DNA from: JBFKOL01 sp041628815
GTDB taxonomy: Bacteria; Bacteroidota; Bacteroidia; Chitinophagales; Saprospiraceae
Direction of reading: 5' to 3'
Assembly (NCBI GenBank): GCA_041628815.1
Contig: JBFKOL010000062.1
Coordinates: 1-16,286, forward strand
DNA length: 16,286 nucleotides
Below are positions 7,719 through 14,195 of the stretch, piece after piece. The position numbers were made by a program, and so were the translations under genes. The notes beneath the pieces were generated by a model. That model had not been told where the DNA came from. It did not search any database and saw nothing but the letters and a program-made list of their open reading frames with translations. Positions within the stretch are counted from its first letter, which is position 1. Each line of letters opens with the position of its first letter.

Positions 7719-8387
7719 ATGCCTCACCTTGTTGCTCCTTCCGTCCTTTCAGCCGACTTCCTCCACCTGGGACGTGATATAGATATGGTAAACCGAAGCA
7801 AGGCTGATTGGCTTCATATTGATGTAATGGATGGGAGTTTTGTACCTAATATAAGTTTTGGTCAGGTTCTCATGCCTTTCTTTGCCGCACATTCGCAAAA
7901 GTCGCTGGATGTACATTTGATGATTCAAAACCCTGAACGCCACATAGCTGATTTTGCCAGGATTCAACCGGTTATGATTTCTGTACATTATGAAGCTTGT
8001 TCGCATCTCCACAGGACTGTCAAATACATTTCAAGTTTTGACATCGGTGCCGGTGTCGCCATCAATCCCCATACAAACGTCGACCTGCTTGATGACGTTC
8101 TTGAAGAGTTGGATATGGTATGTATCATGAGCGTGAACCCTGGATATGGAGGTCAGAAATTTATTTACCGCACACTATCGAAAATCGAAGCCATCCGTGA
8201 AAAGATTATTATGCGAAATTTAAAAACGAAGATCGAAGTCGACGGCGGTGTGGGGCTTCACAATGCCGAAGAAATCCTGAAAGCGGGTGCACATGTACTG
8301 GTAGCTGGTAGCAGTGTTTTTAAGTCGAATGATCCTGAAGAAACGATTGCTTCACTCAAATCTATAGGTCAAATCCATACTGTTTGA
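7719..8387 (+). CDS. rpe: Ribulose-phosphate 3-epimerase
   Basis: Rpe interconverts D-ribulose 5-phosphate and D-xylulose 5-phosphate in the non-oxidative pentose phosphate pathway, in the cytoplasm. The 222-residue length is standard. All signature segments of the (beta/alpha)8 barrel are present: APSVLSADF (6-14), WLHIDVMDGSFVPNISFG (31-48), DVHLMI (64-69), MSVNPGYGGQKFI (137-149), KIEVDGGV (171-178) and the phosphate-binding AGSSVF. Metal ligands H33, D35, H66 and D175 are in place, and D35 and D175 are the acid-base pair. The start MPHLVAPSVLS fits the family. An ATG at 7712 is out of frame. It has its own promoter element, and the TonB-dependent receptor starts 16 nt after its stop. Confidence 0.97.
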   Translation: MPHLVAPSVLSADFLHLGRDIDMVNRSKADWLHIDVMDGSFVPNISFGQVLMPFFAAHSQKSLDVHLMIQNPERHIADFARIQPVMISVHYEACSHLHRTVKYISSFDIGAGVAINPHTNVDLLDDVLEELDMVCIMSVNPGYGGQKFIYRTLSKIEAIREKIIMRNLKTKIEVDGGVGLHNAEEILKAGAHVLVAGSSVFKSNDPEETIASLKSIGQIHTV

Positions 8388-8403
8388 CATCATTAAAGAC
8401 GAT

Positions 8404-10905
8404 ATGATCAGGGTTGGCTCCATATGCGTATTGTTGTTGGTTCAGTCCTTTACCGGGGCTCAGCAGTCGTTTCTGAGAGGAGTAGTCCTAGACAGTTTGA
8501 CCGAAAATCCTATCGATGTGGTCACGGTTTACATTGATGAAGGCGGGGTGAATACGGAAACCGGACCGGCGGGTTCCTTTGAATTGATGTTGTCCGTACA
8601 GGATTTTGATACAATACATTTTTCCCGTCTGGGATACCATCCAAAAGAAATCGCAAAATCGGATTTAGGTGATTGGCTGAATTTGAGAGTTTTACTTGCG
8701 CCATCTGAATCCGACCTTGGCGTAACAGTGACCGAAGAACGACTCGAGGCATCCGAAATGATAAGAGAATCACCTGCGGATTTAATTCTCTTGCCATCGG
8801 CCACGGGCAATTTAGAAAGCGTTCTTCCCCATATTGCGCTTGGAGTTCGCAGCGGCACAGGAGGAGAATTGTCTTCACAGTACAATGTCCGTGGTGGCAA
8901 CTATGACGAAAACCTGGTTTACGTCAACGATTTTGAAATTTTCCGACCTCAACTTCTACGAAACAGTCAGCAAGAGGGACTCTCTTTTCCCAATATCGAC
9001 CTGATTAGGGATTTGTCCTTCTCCTCCGGTGGCTTTCAAAGTAAATACGGGGATAAGATGTCGTCAGTCTTGGATATCCGGTACAAACGCCCGGAACGAT
9101 TTGCAGGGTCGGCATCGGGTAGTTTGTTGGGTGGAAGTCTGCATTTGGAAGGCAGCACCTCGACCGGCGATGATGAAGCCAGGAAATTGAGGTACCTATT
9201 TGGAGCAAGATATAAGACGACCAAGTACCTGTTGGGGTCACTCGATGTCCAGGGAGAGTATGCACCCAATTTTTCAGATATCCAGGGATATCTCACCTAC
9301 GATGTTTCCCGCGACTTGCAGCTTGGCGCCATCGCCAATTACAACCAAAGCACTTACGACTTTATTCCCAAATCAAGAGCTACTGCCCTGGGATTAATTG
9401 ATTTTGCATTGATGCTAACTTCCGTTTTTCAAGGTGCGGAAACTGATGAATTTAAAACTGGATTGCTGGGGGCATCGCTGACCTATTTACCGGAAAGACA
9501 GCGAAACCCGCTCTTTGTCAAACTTTTGGTTTCATCTTATCGCGGGATGGAAAAGGAACATTTTGATATTACAGGCTTCTACCGGTTAAGCCAGGTAGAA
9601 TCGGATATTGGTAGCGAGAATGTAGGAGAAGAAGTCGCCGTATTAGGTCTTGGCACTCAACAACAGTTTGCCAGAAACCGGCTGTTTTCAGAAATTTCCA
9701 ACGTTCAGGTCAAAGGGGGGATCGAATTCCAAATAGGAGACCTTCAAGATCATGCGCATTTCATACAGTGGGGAGTAAAATGGCAAAGGGAGGAATTTGA
9801 CGACCGCCTTAACGAGTGGGAGCGGATCGACTCGGCAGGTTACTCCCTGCCTTACAGTCAAACGCGGGTACTGCTCAACGAGGTCCTGAAGTCATCCAAT
9901 GTCATCGTATCTGATAAATTGACAGCCTACCTGCAGAATACCTATACGGCCATTAACACTGGCATATCGGAGTGGAGGATTACACTGGGTACACGGTTCA
10001 GTCACTGGACTTTGAATAATGCCACTTTTCTCAGCCCGAGATTGGAGATGTTGTACAAACCCTTGTCGTGGAATAAAGACCTTTCTTTTAAATTGGCCGG
10101 CGGGATGTATTACCAGACGCCTTTGTACCGTGAGCTGCGAAGACCTGATGGTTCTTTGAATGCCATGGTCCAACCGCAACGATCCTTTCAGGTAATTGCC
10201 GGCATGACGAGTGACTTCGAGTGGCGTCGCCTCAGCGATAGCCCTTTTCGCTTAATCGTTGAAGCTTATTACAAAAGTTTCAGCGAATTGATCACTTTCG
10301 ATATTAATAATGTGAGAATTCGGTATTCAGGGCAAAACGATGCCTCTGGTCATGCCATGGGTTTGGATGTAAGGTTGAATGGGGAATTTGTGCCTGGCGC
10401 TGAATCATGGATCAACCTCTCCTTTTTACGGACCCGTGAAAGCCTGGACGGTGTCGAGCACCTTAGGATAGATCCATCTACCGGCATTATGTCGCGGGTA
10501 TCTGATGTGCCGAGGCCTACGGATTCTTTTTTCAACTTGTCTGTCTTTTTCCAGGACTACCTTCCTCAAAATGAACGGTTCAAAGTAAATCTCAATATGA
10601 CATTCGGAACGGGTTTGCCCTTCGGAATACCTGGCAACAACACGGCTTTCAGAAATGTTTTCAGATATAAAGCCTACCGGCGTGTGGACATGGGCTTTTC
10701 GTATCAGTTGGTGGCTTCTGTTCCAGGTGAGACTGCCAATCGGTTGATTGACAATGCCTGGCTCAGCCTGGAGGTTTTCAATCTCATCGGAATAGAGAAT
10801 GTTTCGTCCAATACCTGGATAAAGACCATCTTTGACCAACAATTTGCCGTACCAAATAATCTGACCAACCGCCGGGTCAATTTGAGGTTGAGGGTGGAGT
10901 TTTAG
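8404..10905 (+). CDS. TonB-dependent outer-membrane receptor with carboxypeptidase-regulatory-like N-terminal domain
   Basis: The 833-residue protein begins with a signal peptide (about 1-19, cut near GAQQ). Residues about 22-100 form a CarboxypepD_reg-like beta-sandwich: LRGVVLDSLTENPIDVVTVY then SFELMLSVQDFDTIHFSRLGY. The plug domain spans about 115-230, with SSQYNVRGGNYDENLVYVND (158-176) as the clearest plug motif. The rest is a 22-strand-type barrel ending in RVNLRLRVEF, with the terminal Phe expected of an outer-membrane barrel. It would import an unknown ligand using TonB and the proton motive force. No SusD-like lipoprotein follows, so this is not a typical polysaccharide-utilisation SusCD pair. 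The small gap after rpe and lack of a terminator suggest read-through from the rpe promoter. No hairpin terminator is visible after its stop. Confidence 0.92.
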   Translation: MIRVGSICVLLLVQSFTGAQQSFLRGVVLDSLTENPIDVVTVYIDEGGVNTETGPAGSFELMLSVQDFDTIHFSRLGYHPKEIAKSDLGDWLNLRVLLAPSESDLGVTVTEERLEASEMIRESPADLILLPSATGNLESVLPHIALGVRSGTGGELSSQYNVRGGNYDENLVYVNDFEIFRPQLLRNSQQEGLSFPNIDLIRDLSFSSGGFQSKYGDKMSSVLDIRYKRPERFAGSASGSLLGGSLHLEGSTSTGDDEARKLRYLFGARYKTTKYLLGSLDVQGEYAPNFSDIQGYLTYDVSRDLQLGAIANYNQSTYDFIPKSRATALGLIDFALMLTSVFQGAETDEFKTGLLGASLTYLPERQRNPLFVKLLVSSYRGMEKEHFDITGFYRLSQVESDIGSENVGEEVAVLGLGTQQQFARNRLFSEISNVQVKGGIEFQIGDLQDHAHFIQWGVKWQREEFDDRLNEWERIDSAGYSLPYSQTRVLLNEVLKSSNVIVSDKLTAYLQNTYTAINTGISEWRITLGTRFSHWTLNNATFLSPRLEMLYKPLSWNKDLSFKLAGGMYYQTPLYRELRRPDGSLNAMVQPQRSFQVIAGMTSDFEWRRLSDSPFRLIVEAYYKSFSELITFDINNVRIRYSGQNDASGHAMGLDVRLNGEFVPGAESWINLSFLRTRESLDGVEHLRIDPSTGIMSRVSDVPRPTDSFFNLSVFFQDYLPQNERFKVNLNMTFGTGLPFGIPGNNTAFRNVFRYKAYRRVDMGFSYQLVASVPGETANRLIDNAWLSLEVFNLIGIENVSSNTWIKTIFDQQFAVPNNLTNRRVNLRLRVEF

Positions 10906-10945
10906 TTTGTTTCATGGTTTTTTAGAGGTTTAGGTAGCATAATTT

Positions 10946-10973
10946 GCAACCAGCAATCCGCAATACGCAACCC
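10946..10973. repeat. Tandem array of four imperfect 7-bp units (GCAAnnC-type)
   Basis: GCAACCA, GCAATCC, GCAATAC and GCAACCC follow each other without spacers, 41 nt after the receptor stop. All four begin GCAA. Similar short GCAA-type tandem arrays occur between genes in other Bacteroidota as far as I recall; that needs a genome search. No coding potential is seen here. Confidence 0.55.
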
Positions 10974-11132
10974 AAACTCCCAATTCCATTTTCGCCCACC
11001 AACAATTCAGACATTTCGAAAACCTTTTGCATTATAATATTTGGCAATAAATTTTATTCTCAAAATAAAATGTTAATAACATCTCAATTGTAAATTATTG
11101 TCTTGAAAATTTGACCTAATGACAAACATATG
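10974..11132. other. AT-rich non-coding segment
   Basis: This part of the 774-nt gene-free gap is strongly AT-rich and has stops in every frame. It contains an AT-only inverted repeat (ATTTTATT at 11051-11058 and AATAAAAT at 11064-11071) with no T-run after it, and CAAACATA at 11123-11130. The latter reads TATGTTTG on the minus strand, a perfect TAnnTTTG, but it faces no gene. I see nothing else that I can support. Confidence 0.4.
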
Positions 11133-11326
11133 TTATTTTAGATATGTAATTGATTTTATCACAGGTCTTAATGAGATCGGAAGTTCATTGACAGTAAATC
11201 CAAGCGGCAAATCTTCACCAGCGTAAACCAAGCTTCTTCAATCAGTTTAACCACATTTCCATCTTTCATGAGATAGGAAAAGAAGTTTAGAAATCCATGA
11301 TTTGTCATTAACTGCCAACCGGTCAT
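11133..11326 (-). pseudogene. Possible frameshifted remnant of an HxlR-like winged-helix regulator
   Basis: Two overlapping minus-strand frames look protein-like. Frame A runs from ATG 11326 for 52 codons to a stop at 11168 and contains FFSYLMKDGNVVKLIEEAWF. Frame B, shifted, continues to a stop at 11133 and reads LVYAGEDLPLGFTVNELPIS then LRPVIKSITYLK. Frame B keeps the spacing of the HxlR C-terminus, which is typically VY...PP...EYSLTELGxSLxPVI: VY, then F for Y, NEL for TEL, and SLRPVI. A single indel near 11235-11250 would join the two frames. The N-terminal half of an HxlR domain is missing. This is inference from weak similarity. Alternatively frame A is a small intact gene of 52 codons, or both are chance open frames. 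Confidence 0.3.
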
Positions 11327-11377
11327 AGAACCAAGATATTATTAAGCATAAAATTAATTTTTATGGTTCCGCCTGAC

Positions 11378-11606
11378 TCGGCATTTGCTAAGGCCACGGC
11401 CTTAGCAACACTACCGAATGTAGATCGCAGATCTTACTCGTTATAACAGAGGTGCCAAAAGATGAAATAACCACATCGCGAGCACAACAAGAGATTGAGA
11501 AATAACAATAACGAGGCCACTTGTCAACTGTACATTTAGGTCAAGAGACTCGCGAACTGCATGAAAGAAAAAATAGCCACATCATCGTATGTGGCTATTT
11601 TTTTTT
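11378..11606 (+). ncRNA. Candidate structured RNA ending in an intrinsic terminator (identity unknown)
   Basis: Four nested or consecutive inverted repeats fall in 229 nt with no gene. Hairpin 1 is TTGCTAAGGCC/GGCCTTAGCAA (11385-11408) inside a TCGG/CCGA closing stem (11378-11381, 11414-11417). Hairpin 2 pairs 11420-11426 with 11430-11437 around a GCA loop, with one bulge. A long-range stem joins TCGCGAG (11476-11482) to CTCGCGA (11549-11555). The 12-bp terminator with nine T residues follows. I found none of the conserved parts of tmRNA, RNase P RNA, SRP RNA or tRNA. No TAnnTTTG promoter is seen on the plus strand before it, which weakens the case. The strand is chosen from the longer T-run. 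Confidence 0.3.
11571..11600. terminator. Bidirectional intrinsic terminator
   Basis: AAATAGCCACAT and ATGTGGCTATTT form a perfect 12-bp stem with a 6-nt loop (CATCGT). On the plus strand nine T residues follow from within the stem (11598-11606). On the minus strand six T residues follow (complement of 11568-11573). It lies about 80 nt beyond the stop of the leftward carbonic anhydrase gene, which it would terminate, and it would also end anything transcribed rightward through the gap. Confidence 0.88.
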
Positions 11607-11679
11607 GTCTCCTACTTCCCTCAAATCTGTACTTGAAGTATTGCAGTTGATCAAAGTGGTTATCCCGATGGCTGAAATT

Positions 11680-12324
11680 CTATACCAGGTTGACTTTACC
11701 ACTTGCGACATCATACATCGCACCGACGATGGCTATTTCCCCCTTTTCAGCCATTTCTCTCAGTACCTCACTGTCCGACTTGATCTTTTGTACGGTCCGT
11801 TTCACATTCTCTATGGCTACACGGTTGACGAAATCTAGATTATTACTACTGCGGTCTTCCCCGGGTTGGGTTGCAGTTGCATTGACAGCAGGAGCAATTT
11901 TATCGAGCATCTGAGTAAGATTCCCGAGTTTTGCATGGTCGCAGGCGCCTTTTACTGCGCCGCATGAGGTGTGGCCCATAACTACTATCAATTTGGACCC
12001 GGCCAGTTTACACGCGAACTCAAGACTTCCAAGAATATCTTCATTTACAAAGTTTCCTGCGATCCGGGCATTGAAAATATCTCCGATACCCTGGTCAAAA
12101 ACAATTTCAGTAGGTATTCTGGAGTCAATACAGCTCACCACTGCGGCGAAGGGATATTGTCCTTTGGCAGTCTGTCTAACTTGTTCATTCAGATTTCTTT
12201 TGAAAGGAGATTTACCGGTGAAACGCTCGTTTCCTTCAAATAAAAGTTCGAGGGCGTCTGTTGGCGTAATCAGTGCCTGTGTGGTGGGGGTCTGTGTAAG
12301 TTGGTTATTAATACTTGCGTGCAT
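11680..12324 (-). CDS. Beta-class carbonic anhydrase
   Basis: The enzyme hydrates CO2 to bicarbonate with a zinc ion in the cytoplasm. The 214-residue protein contains the beta-class signature: VVSCIDSRIPTEIVFDQGIGDIFNARIAGN (62-91) with zinc ligand C65 and the D67-R69 dyad, and VVMGHTSCGAVKGAC (114-128) with zinc ligands H118 and C121. The N-terminus (MHASINNQLTQTPTTQALIT) is a plain polar tail before the TPTDALELLFEGNERF helix. It has no obvious export signal. The gene stands alone, ends before a bidirectional terminator and is divergent from a TetR-type regulator gene. Control by that regulator is possible but unproven. Confidence 0.95.
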   Translation of the reverse strand: MHASINNQLTQTPTTQALITPTDALELLFEGNERFTGKSPFKRNLNEQVRQTAKGQYPFAAVVSCIDSRIPTEIVFDQGIGDIFNARIAGNFVNEDILGSLEFACKLAGSKLIVVMGHTSCGAVKGACDHAKLGNLTQMLDKIAPAVNATATQPGEDRSSNNLDFVNRVAIENVKRTVQKIKSDSEVLREMAEKGEIAIVGAMYDVASGKVNLV

Positions 12325-12441
12325 AATTGGATTTTAATGGATCAATTTACAATGGTCAAATGATTTTATCGTAAGGCCTTTTAAAAAATCGTCTTTAGAG
12401 ATTACTCGATTCCATTTCTTTTACGGTCCTTATCCTATTCC

Positions 12442-12456
12442 TAGGTAAATGACCTA
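12442..12456. promoter_or_regulatory. TAGGT-N5-ACCTA inverted repeat, possible operator
   Basis: This 15-bp dyad lies in the 251-nt divergent region between the carbonic anhydrase and the TetR-type regulator. Its size fits the short palindromes that TetR-family proteins bind. Arms of 5 bp are short enough to occur by chance. Confidence 0.2.
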
Positions 12457-12551
12457 TCAATGGCAAAAATAAATTATCTGCATTAAAAAGAAAGTAATAC
12501 TACCAATATTTATATTCCTGCTTGCTATAATGGTTGTAAGACTAAAATAGT

Positions 12552-12559
12552 TATCTTTG
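12552..12559 (+). promoter_or_regulatory. Bacteroidota -7 promoter element before the TetR-type gene
   Basis: TATCTTTG is a perfect TAnnTTTG match ending 16 nt before the ATG at 12576, so the leader would be only about 10 nt. A TTG at 12534-12536 lies 15 nt upstream, somewhat closer than the usual spacing for a -33 element. Confidence 0.6.
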
Positions 12560-12575
12560 AATCAAGTTTTGATGC

Positions 12576-13277
12576 ATGAGTGGAAGAAGCATCCGGTTTG
12601 ATATTAATCCCAAGTTGTACATGCGCGACCCTCAAGGGTCGGTCTATGGTCAGCGCTTGCTTAAACACAGCATAGAGCTGTTCGATTCTCTTGGTTTTGA
12701 ATCCTTCACATTCAAGAAGCTGGCACAAGAGATCAACTCCACAGAGACATCGATATATCGATACTTTCAAAACAAGCATCTTCTCCTGTTGTACCTCACC
12801 TGCTGGTATTGGGAAAGGGTTAATTATCTCATAGACATCAATCTGCGGAATGTAAAAGATTCCAAAAGGAAGATGGAAATCGTCCTCCACAATATTGCCA
12901 ACGCCTCAAGTGAATCTGACCTTGCCGATTACATTAACCAGAACCTGCTGCACAAAGTGGTCATCAAAGAAGGATCCAAGGCTTACCATGTACACGACGT
13001 AGATGATGAAAATGAACATGGATATTATCAGAGCTATAAGGAAGTAGTCTCCAAAGTAGCCTCGGTAATCCTCGAGGTCTCCCCTGAATTTCCCTATCCC
13101 AAGATGTTGGCCAGCAATCTATTCGAGATGGCCAACAACCAGATCTATTTTGCCGAGCACCTGCCACGGCTTACAGATTTAAAAGACAGGAAAAGCAAAT
13201 ACCAGGATCTTGAGACCGCCATGTCTTATATGACTTTCAAACTTCTAGCCGATTCCCCGGGCAGAAATCATTCTTAA
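12576..13277 (+). CDS. TetR/AcrR-family transcriptional regulator
   Basis: The 233-residue protein has a TetR-type helix-turn-helix: the first helix around 27-39 (RLLKHSIELFDSLG), then FESFTFKKLAQEINSTETSIYRYFQNKHLLLLYL (41-74). In it TFKKLAQEI and STETSIYRYFQNK are the two HTH helices with the conserved YRYFxxK end. The N-terminal 20 residues are an unusual extension with basic and aromatic residues. The C-terminal ligand and dimer domain has no recognisable signature, as is usual. The first codon ATG 12576 is preferred; an ATG at 12572 is out of frame. The regulated genes are not known. It is divergent from carbonic anhydrase and convergent with the DUF1080 gene. Confidence 0.88.
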   Translation: MSGRSIRFDINPKLYMRDPQGSVYGQRLLKHSIELFDSLGFESFTFKKLAQEINSTETSIYRYFQNKHLLLLYLTCWYWERVNYLIDINLRNVKDSKRKMEIVLHNIANASSESDLADYINQNLLHKVVIKEGSKAYHVHDVDDENEHGYYQSYKEVVSKVASVILEVSPEFPYPKMLASNLFEMANNQIYFAEHLPRLTDLKDRKSKYQDLETAMSYMTFKLLADSPGRNHS

Positions 13278-13281
13278 TAGT

Positions 13282-13304
13282 GAATTAATTCAGAATTCTT
13301 CATT
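13282..13304 (+). terminator. Weak hairpin plus T-run after the TetR-type gene
   Basis: GAATT (13282-13286) can pair with AATTC (13294-13298), followed by TTCATTTTTT. It also overlaps a 12-bp palindrome, TGAATTAATTCA (13281-13292). The stem is short and AT-rich, so terminator strength is doubtful. It sits in the 34-nt gap between the convergent genes. Confidence 0.3.
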
Positions 13305-13311
13305 TTTTCCC

Positions 13312-14049
13312 TTACAGCTTCCTGAGCCAGATATTTCGATAACTGACCGGGTTGCCATGGTCCTGCAATTGAATGGGGCCATCGCCGTGAGCCGGATTTT
13401 TCGGTAAGCCGATGTAGGGAGTTGTCCCTTTGATTTCCACATGATTTTGAATCAAGACACCGTTATGAATGACAGTCAAATATCCAGGGGCCACCTTGAT
13501 ACCGTCTGTATTGAAATGAGGCGCCTTGTAAATTATGTCATAGGTCTGCCATTCTCCCGGCGGACGGCAGGCATTGACCAATGGCATATACTGCTTGTAT
13601 ATGGATCCTGCCTGACCGTTGGAGTAGGTGCGATTGTTGTAAGAGTCCAGCACTTGCACTTCATACATGTTCTGAAGGAAAACACCGCTGTTGCCACGAC
13701 CCTGGTCTTCACCTTCGACCACACGTGGACTACGCCATTCTATGTGTAGTTGAACATCACCGAAATCTTCTCTCGTAAATATGGATCCAGTGCCCCCGAC
13801 TACAGTCATTGCCCCATCTTCAATTTTCCATTTTATGTCGCTTCCGTCACGATGCCGCCAGGCACTAGCATCAGAACCATCAAATAAAACAATAGCATCT
13901 GAAGGTGGCGCCAGGTTCTGTCCCGGGGTAACTACACGGGGCTCAGGTTCCCATACCTCGGTGGCTTTGGGATCGGTTATTTGTCCATTCGCAACGAAGG
14001 CGATTATAAATAGACCTATCCAAAGGATATATTTCAATTTGCTCATCAT
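13312..14049 (-). CDS. Secreted DUF1080 / 3-keto-disaccharide hydrolase domain protein
   Basis: The 245-residue protein starts with a signal peptide (KYILWIGLFIIAFVANGQ, about 5-23), so it acts outside the cytoplasm. The mature part is a single concanavalin-like jelly roll of the DUF1080 family: IVLFDGSDASAWRH (53-66), WKIEDGAMTV (74-83), IFTREDFGDVQLHIEWRSP (90-108), GRGNSGVFLQNMYEVQVLDSY (117-137) and GEWQTYDIIYKAP (165-177). It ends in IQLQDHGNPVSYRNIWLRKL. Members of this family are annotated as 3-keto-disaccharide or 3-keto-glycoside hydrolases; many remain untested. It is divergent from an IolG-like sugar or polyol dehydrogenase, which fits a joint role in sugar oxidation, though this is context inference. 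A second methionine at position 2 is an equally good start. Confidence 0.88.
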   Translation of the reverse strand: MMSKLKYILWIGLFIIAFVANGQITDPKATEVWEPEPRVVTPGQNLAPPSDAIVLFDGSDASAWRHRDGSDIKWKIEDGAMTVVGGTGSIFTREDFGDVQLHIEWRSPRVVEGEDQGRGNSGVFLQNMYEVQVLDSYNNRTYSNGQAGSIYKQYMPLVNACRPPGEWQTYDIIYKAPHFNTDGIKVAPGYLTVIHNGVLIQNHVEIKGTTPYIGLPKNPAHGDGPIQLQDHGNPVSYRNIWLRKL

Positions 14050-14065
14050 GAAGTTTTTACATATT

Positions 14066-14091
14066 TCTTGTGAATGTAAGCATTCCCAAGA
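14066..14091. promoter_or_regulatory. Imperfect 26-bp palindrome in the DUF1080 / iolG divergent region
   Basis: TCTTG-T-GAATG and CATTC-C-CAAGA flank a 4-nt centre (TAAG): 11-nt arms with one mismatch. It lies 17 nt upstream of the DUF1080 start codon, where it could be an operator or a hairpin in the 5' leader. Confidence 0.4.
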
Positions 14092-14117
14092 TTATATGAA
14101 GGCTTGGTTTATGGTGA

Positions 14118-14133
14118 TGCAGGATGTCCTGCA
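14118..14133. promoter_or_regulatory. 16-bp palindrome upstream of the iolG-like gene
   Basis: TGCAGGA-TG-TCCTGCA has perfect 7-bp arms around a 2-nt centre. It lies 8 nt before TATCTTTC (14142-14149), which is one mismatch from the TAnnTTTG -7 element, so a bound repressor would cover the promoter of the iolG-like gene. Confidence 0.4.
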
Positions 14134-14195
14134 ATATTCTTTATCTTTCGAACTGCGGTGAGACCATTGATCAAAAGAACACAATCAGGAAAGTC

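Noticed and set aside
8522..10842. Several minus-strand open frames within the TonB-dependent receptor
   Set aside because: All lie opposite one continuous 833-codon receptor frame and show no domain features.
11378..11606. tmRNA, RNase P RNA, SRP RNA or tRNA as identity of the inverted-repeat cluster
   Set aside because: No Ala-tag reading frame, no RNase P or SRP core sequences, and no tRNA T-loop were found.
10906..11679. Insertion sequence or transposase remnant in the long gap
   Set aside because: No paired terminal inverted repeats with target duplications and no transposase-like protein fragment could be seen.
11521..11838. Plus-strand open frame of 105 codons starting in the gap
   Set aside because: It runs through the terminator hairpin and then opposite the carbonic anhydrase gene, with no protein features.
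12525..12890. Minus-strand open frame over the start of the TetR-type gene
   Set aside because: No recognisable domain; the opposite frame has a full TetR helix-turn-helix and a promoter element.
14124..14195. Upstream in-frame start for the iolG-like gene
   Set aside because: It would add 24 residues before the Rossmann fold and overlap a palindrome and near-consensus -7 element; ATG 14196 has AGGAAAG just upstream.
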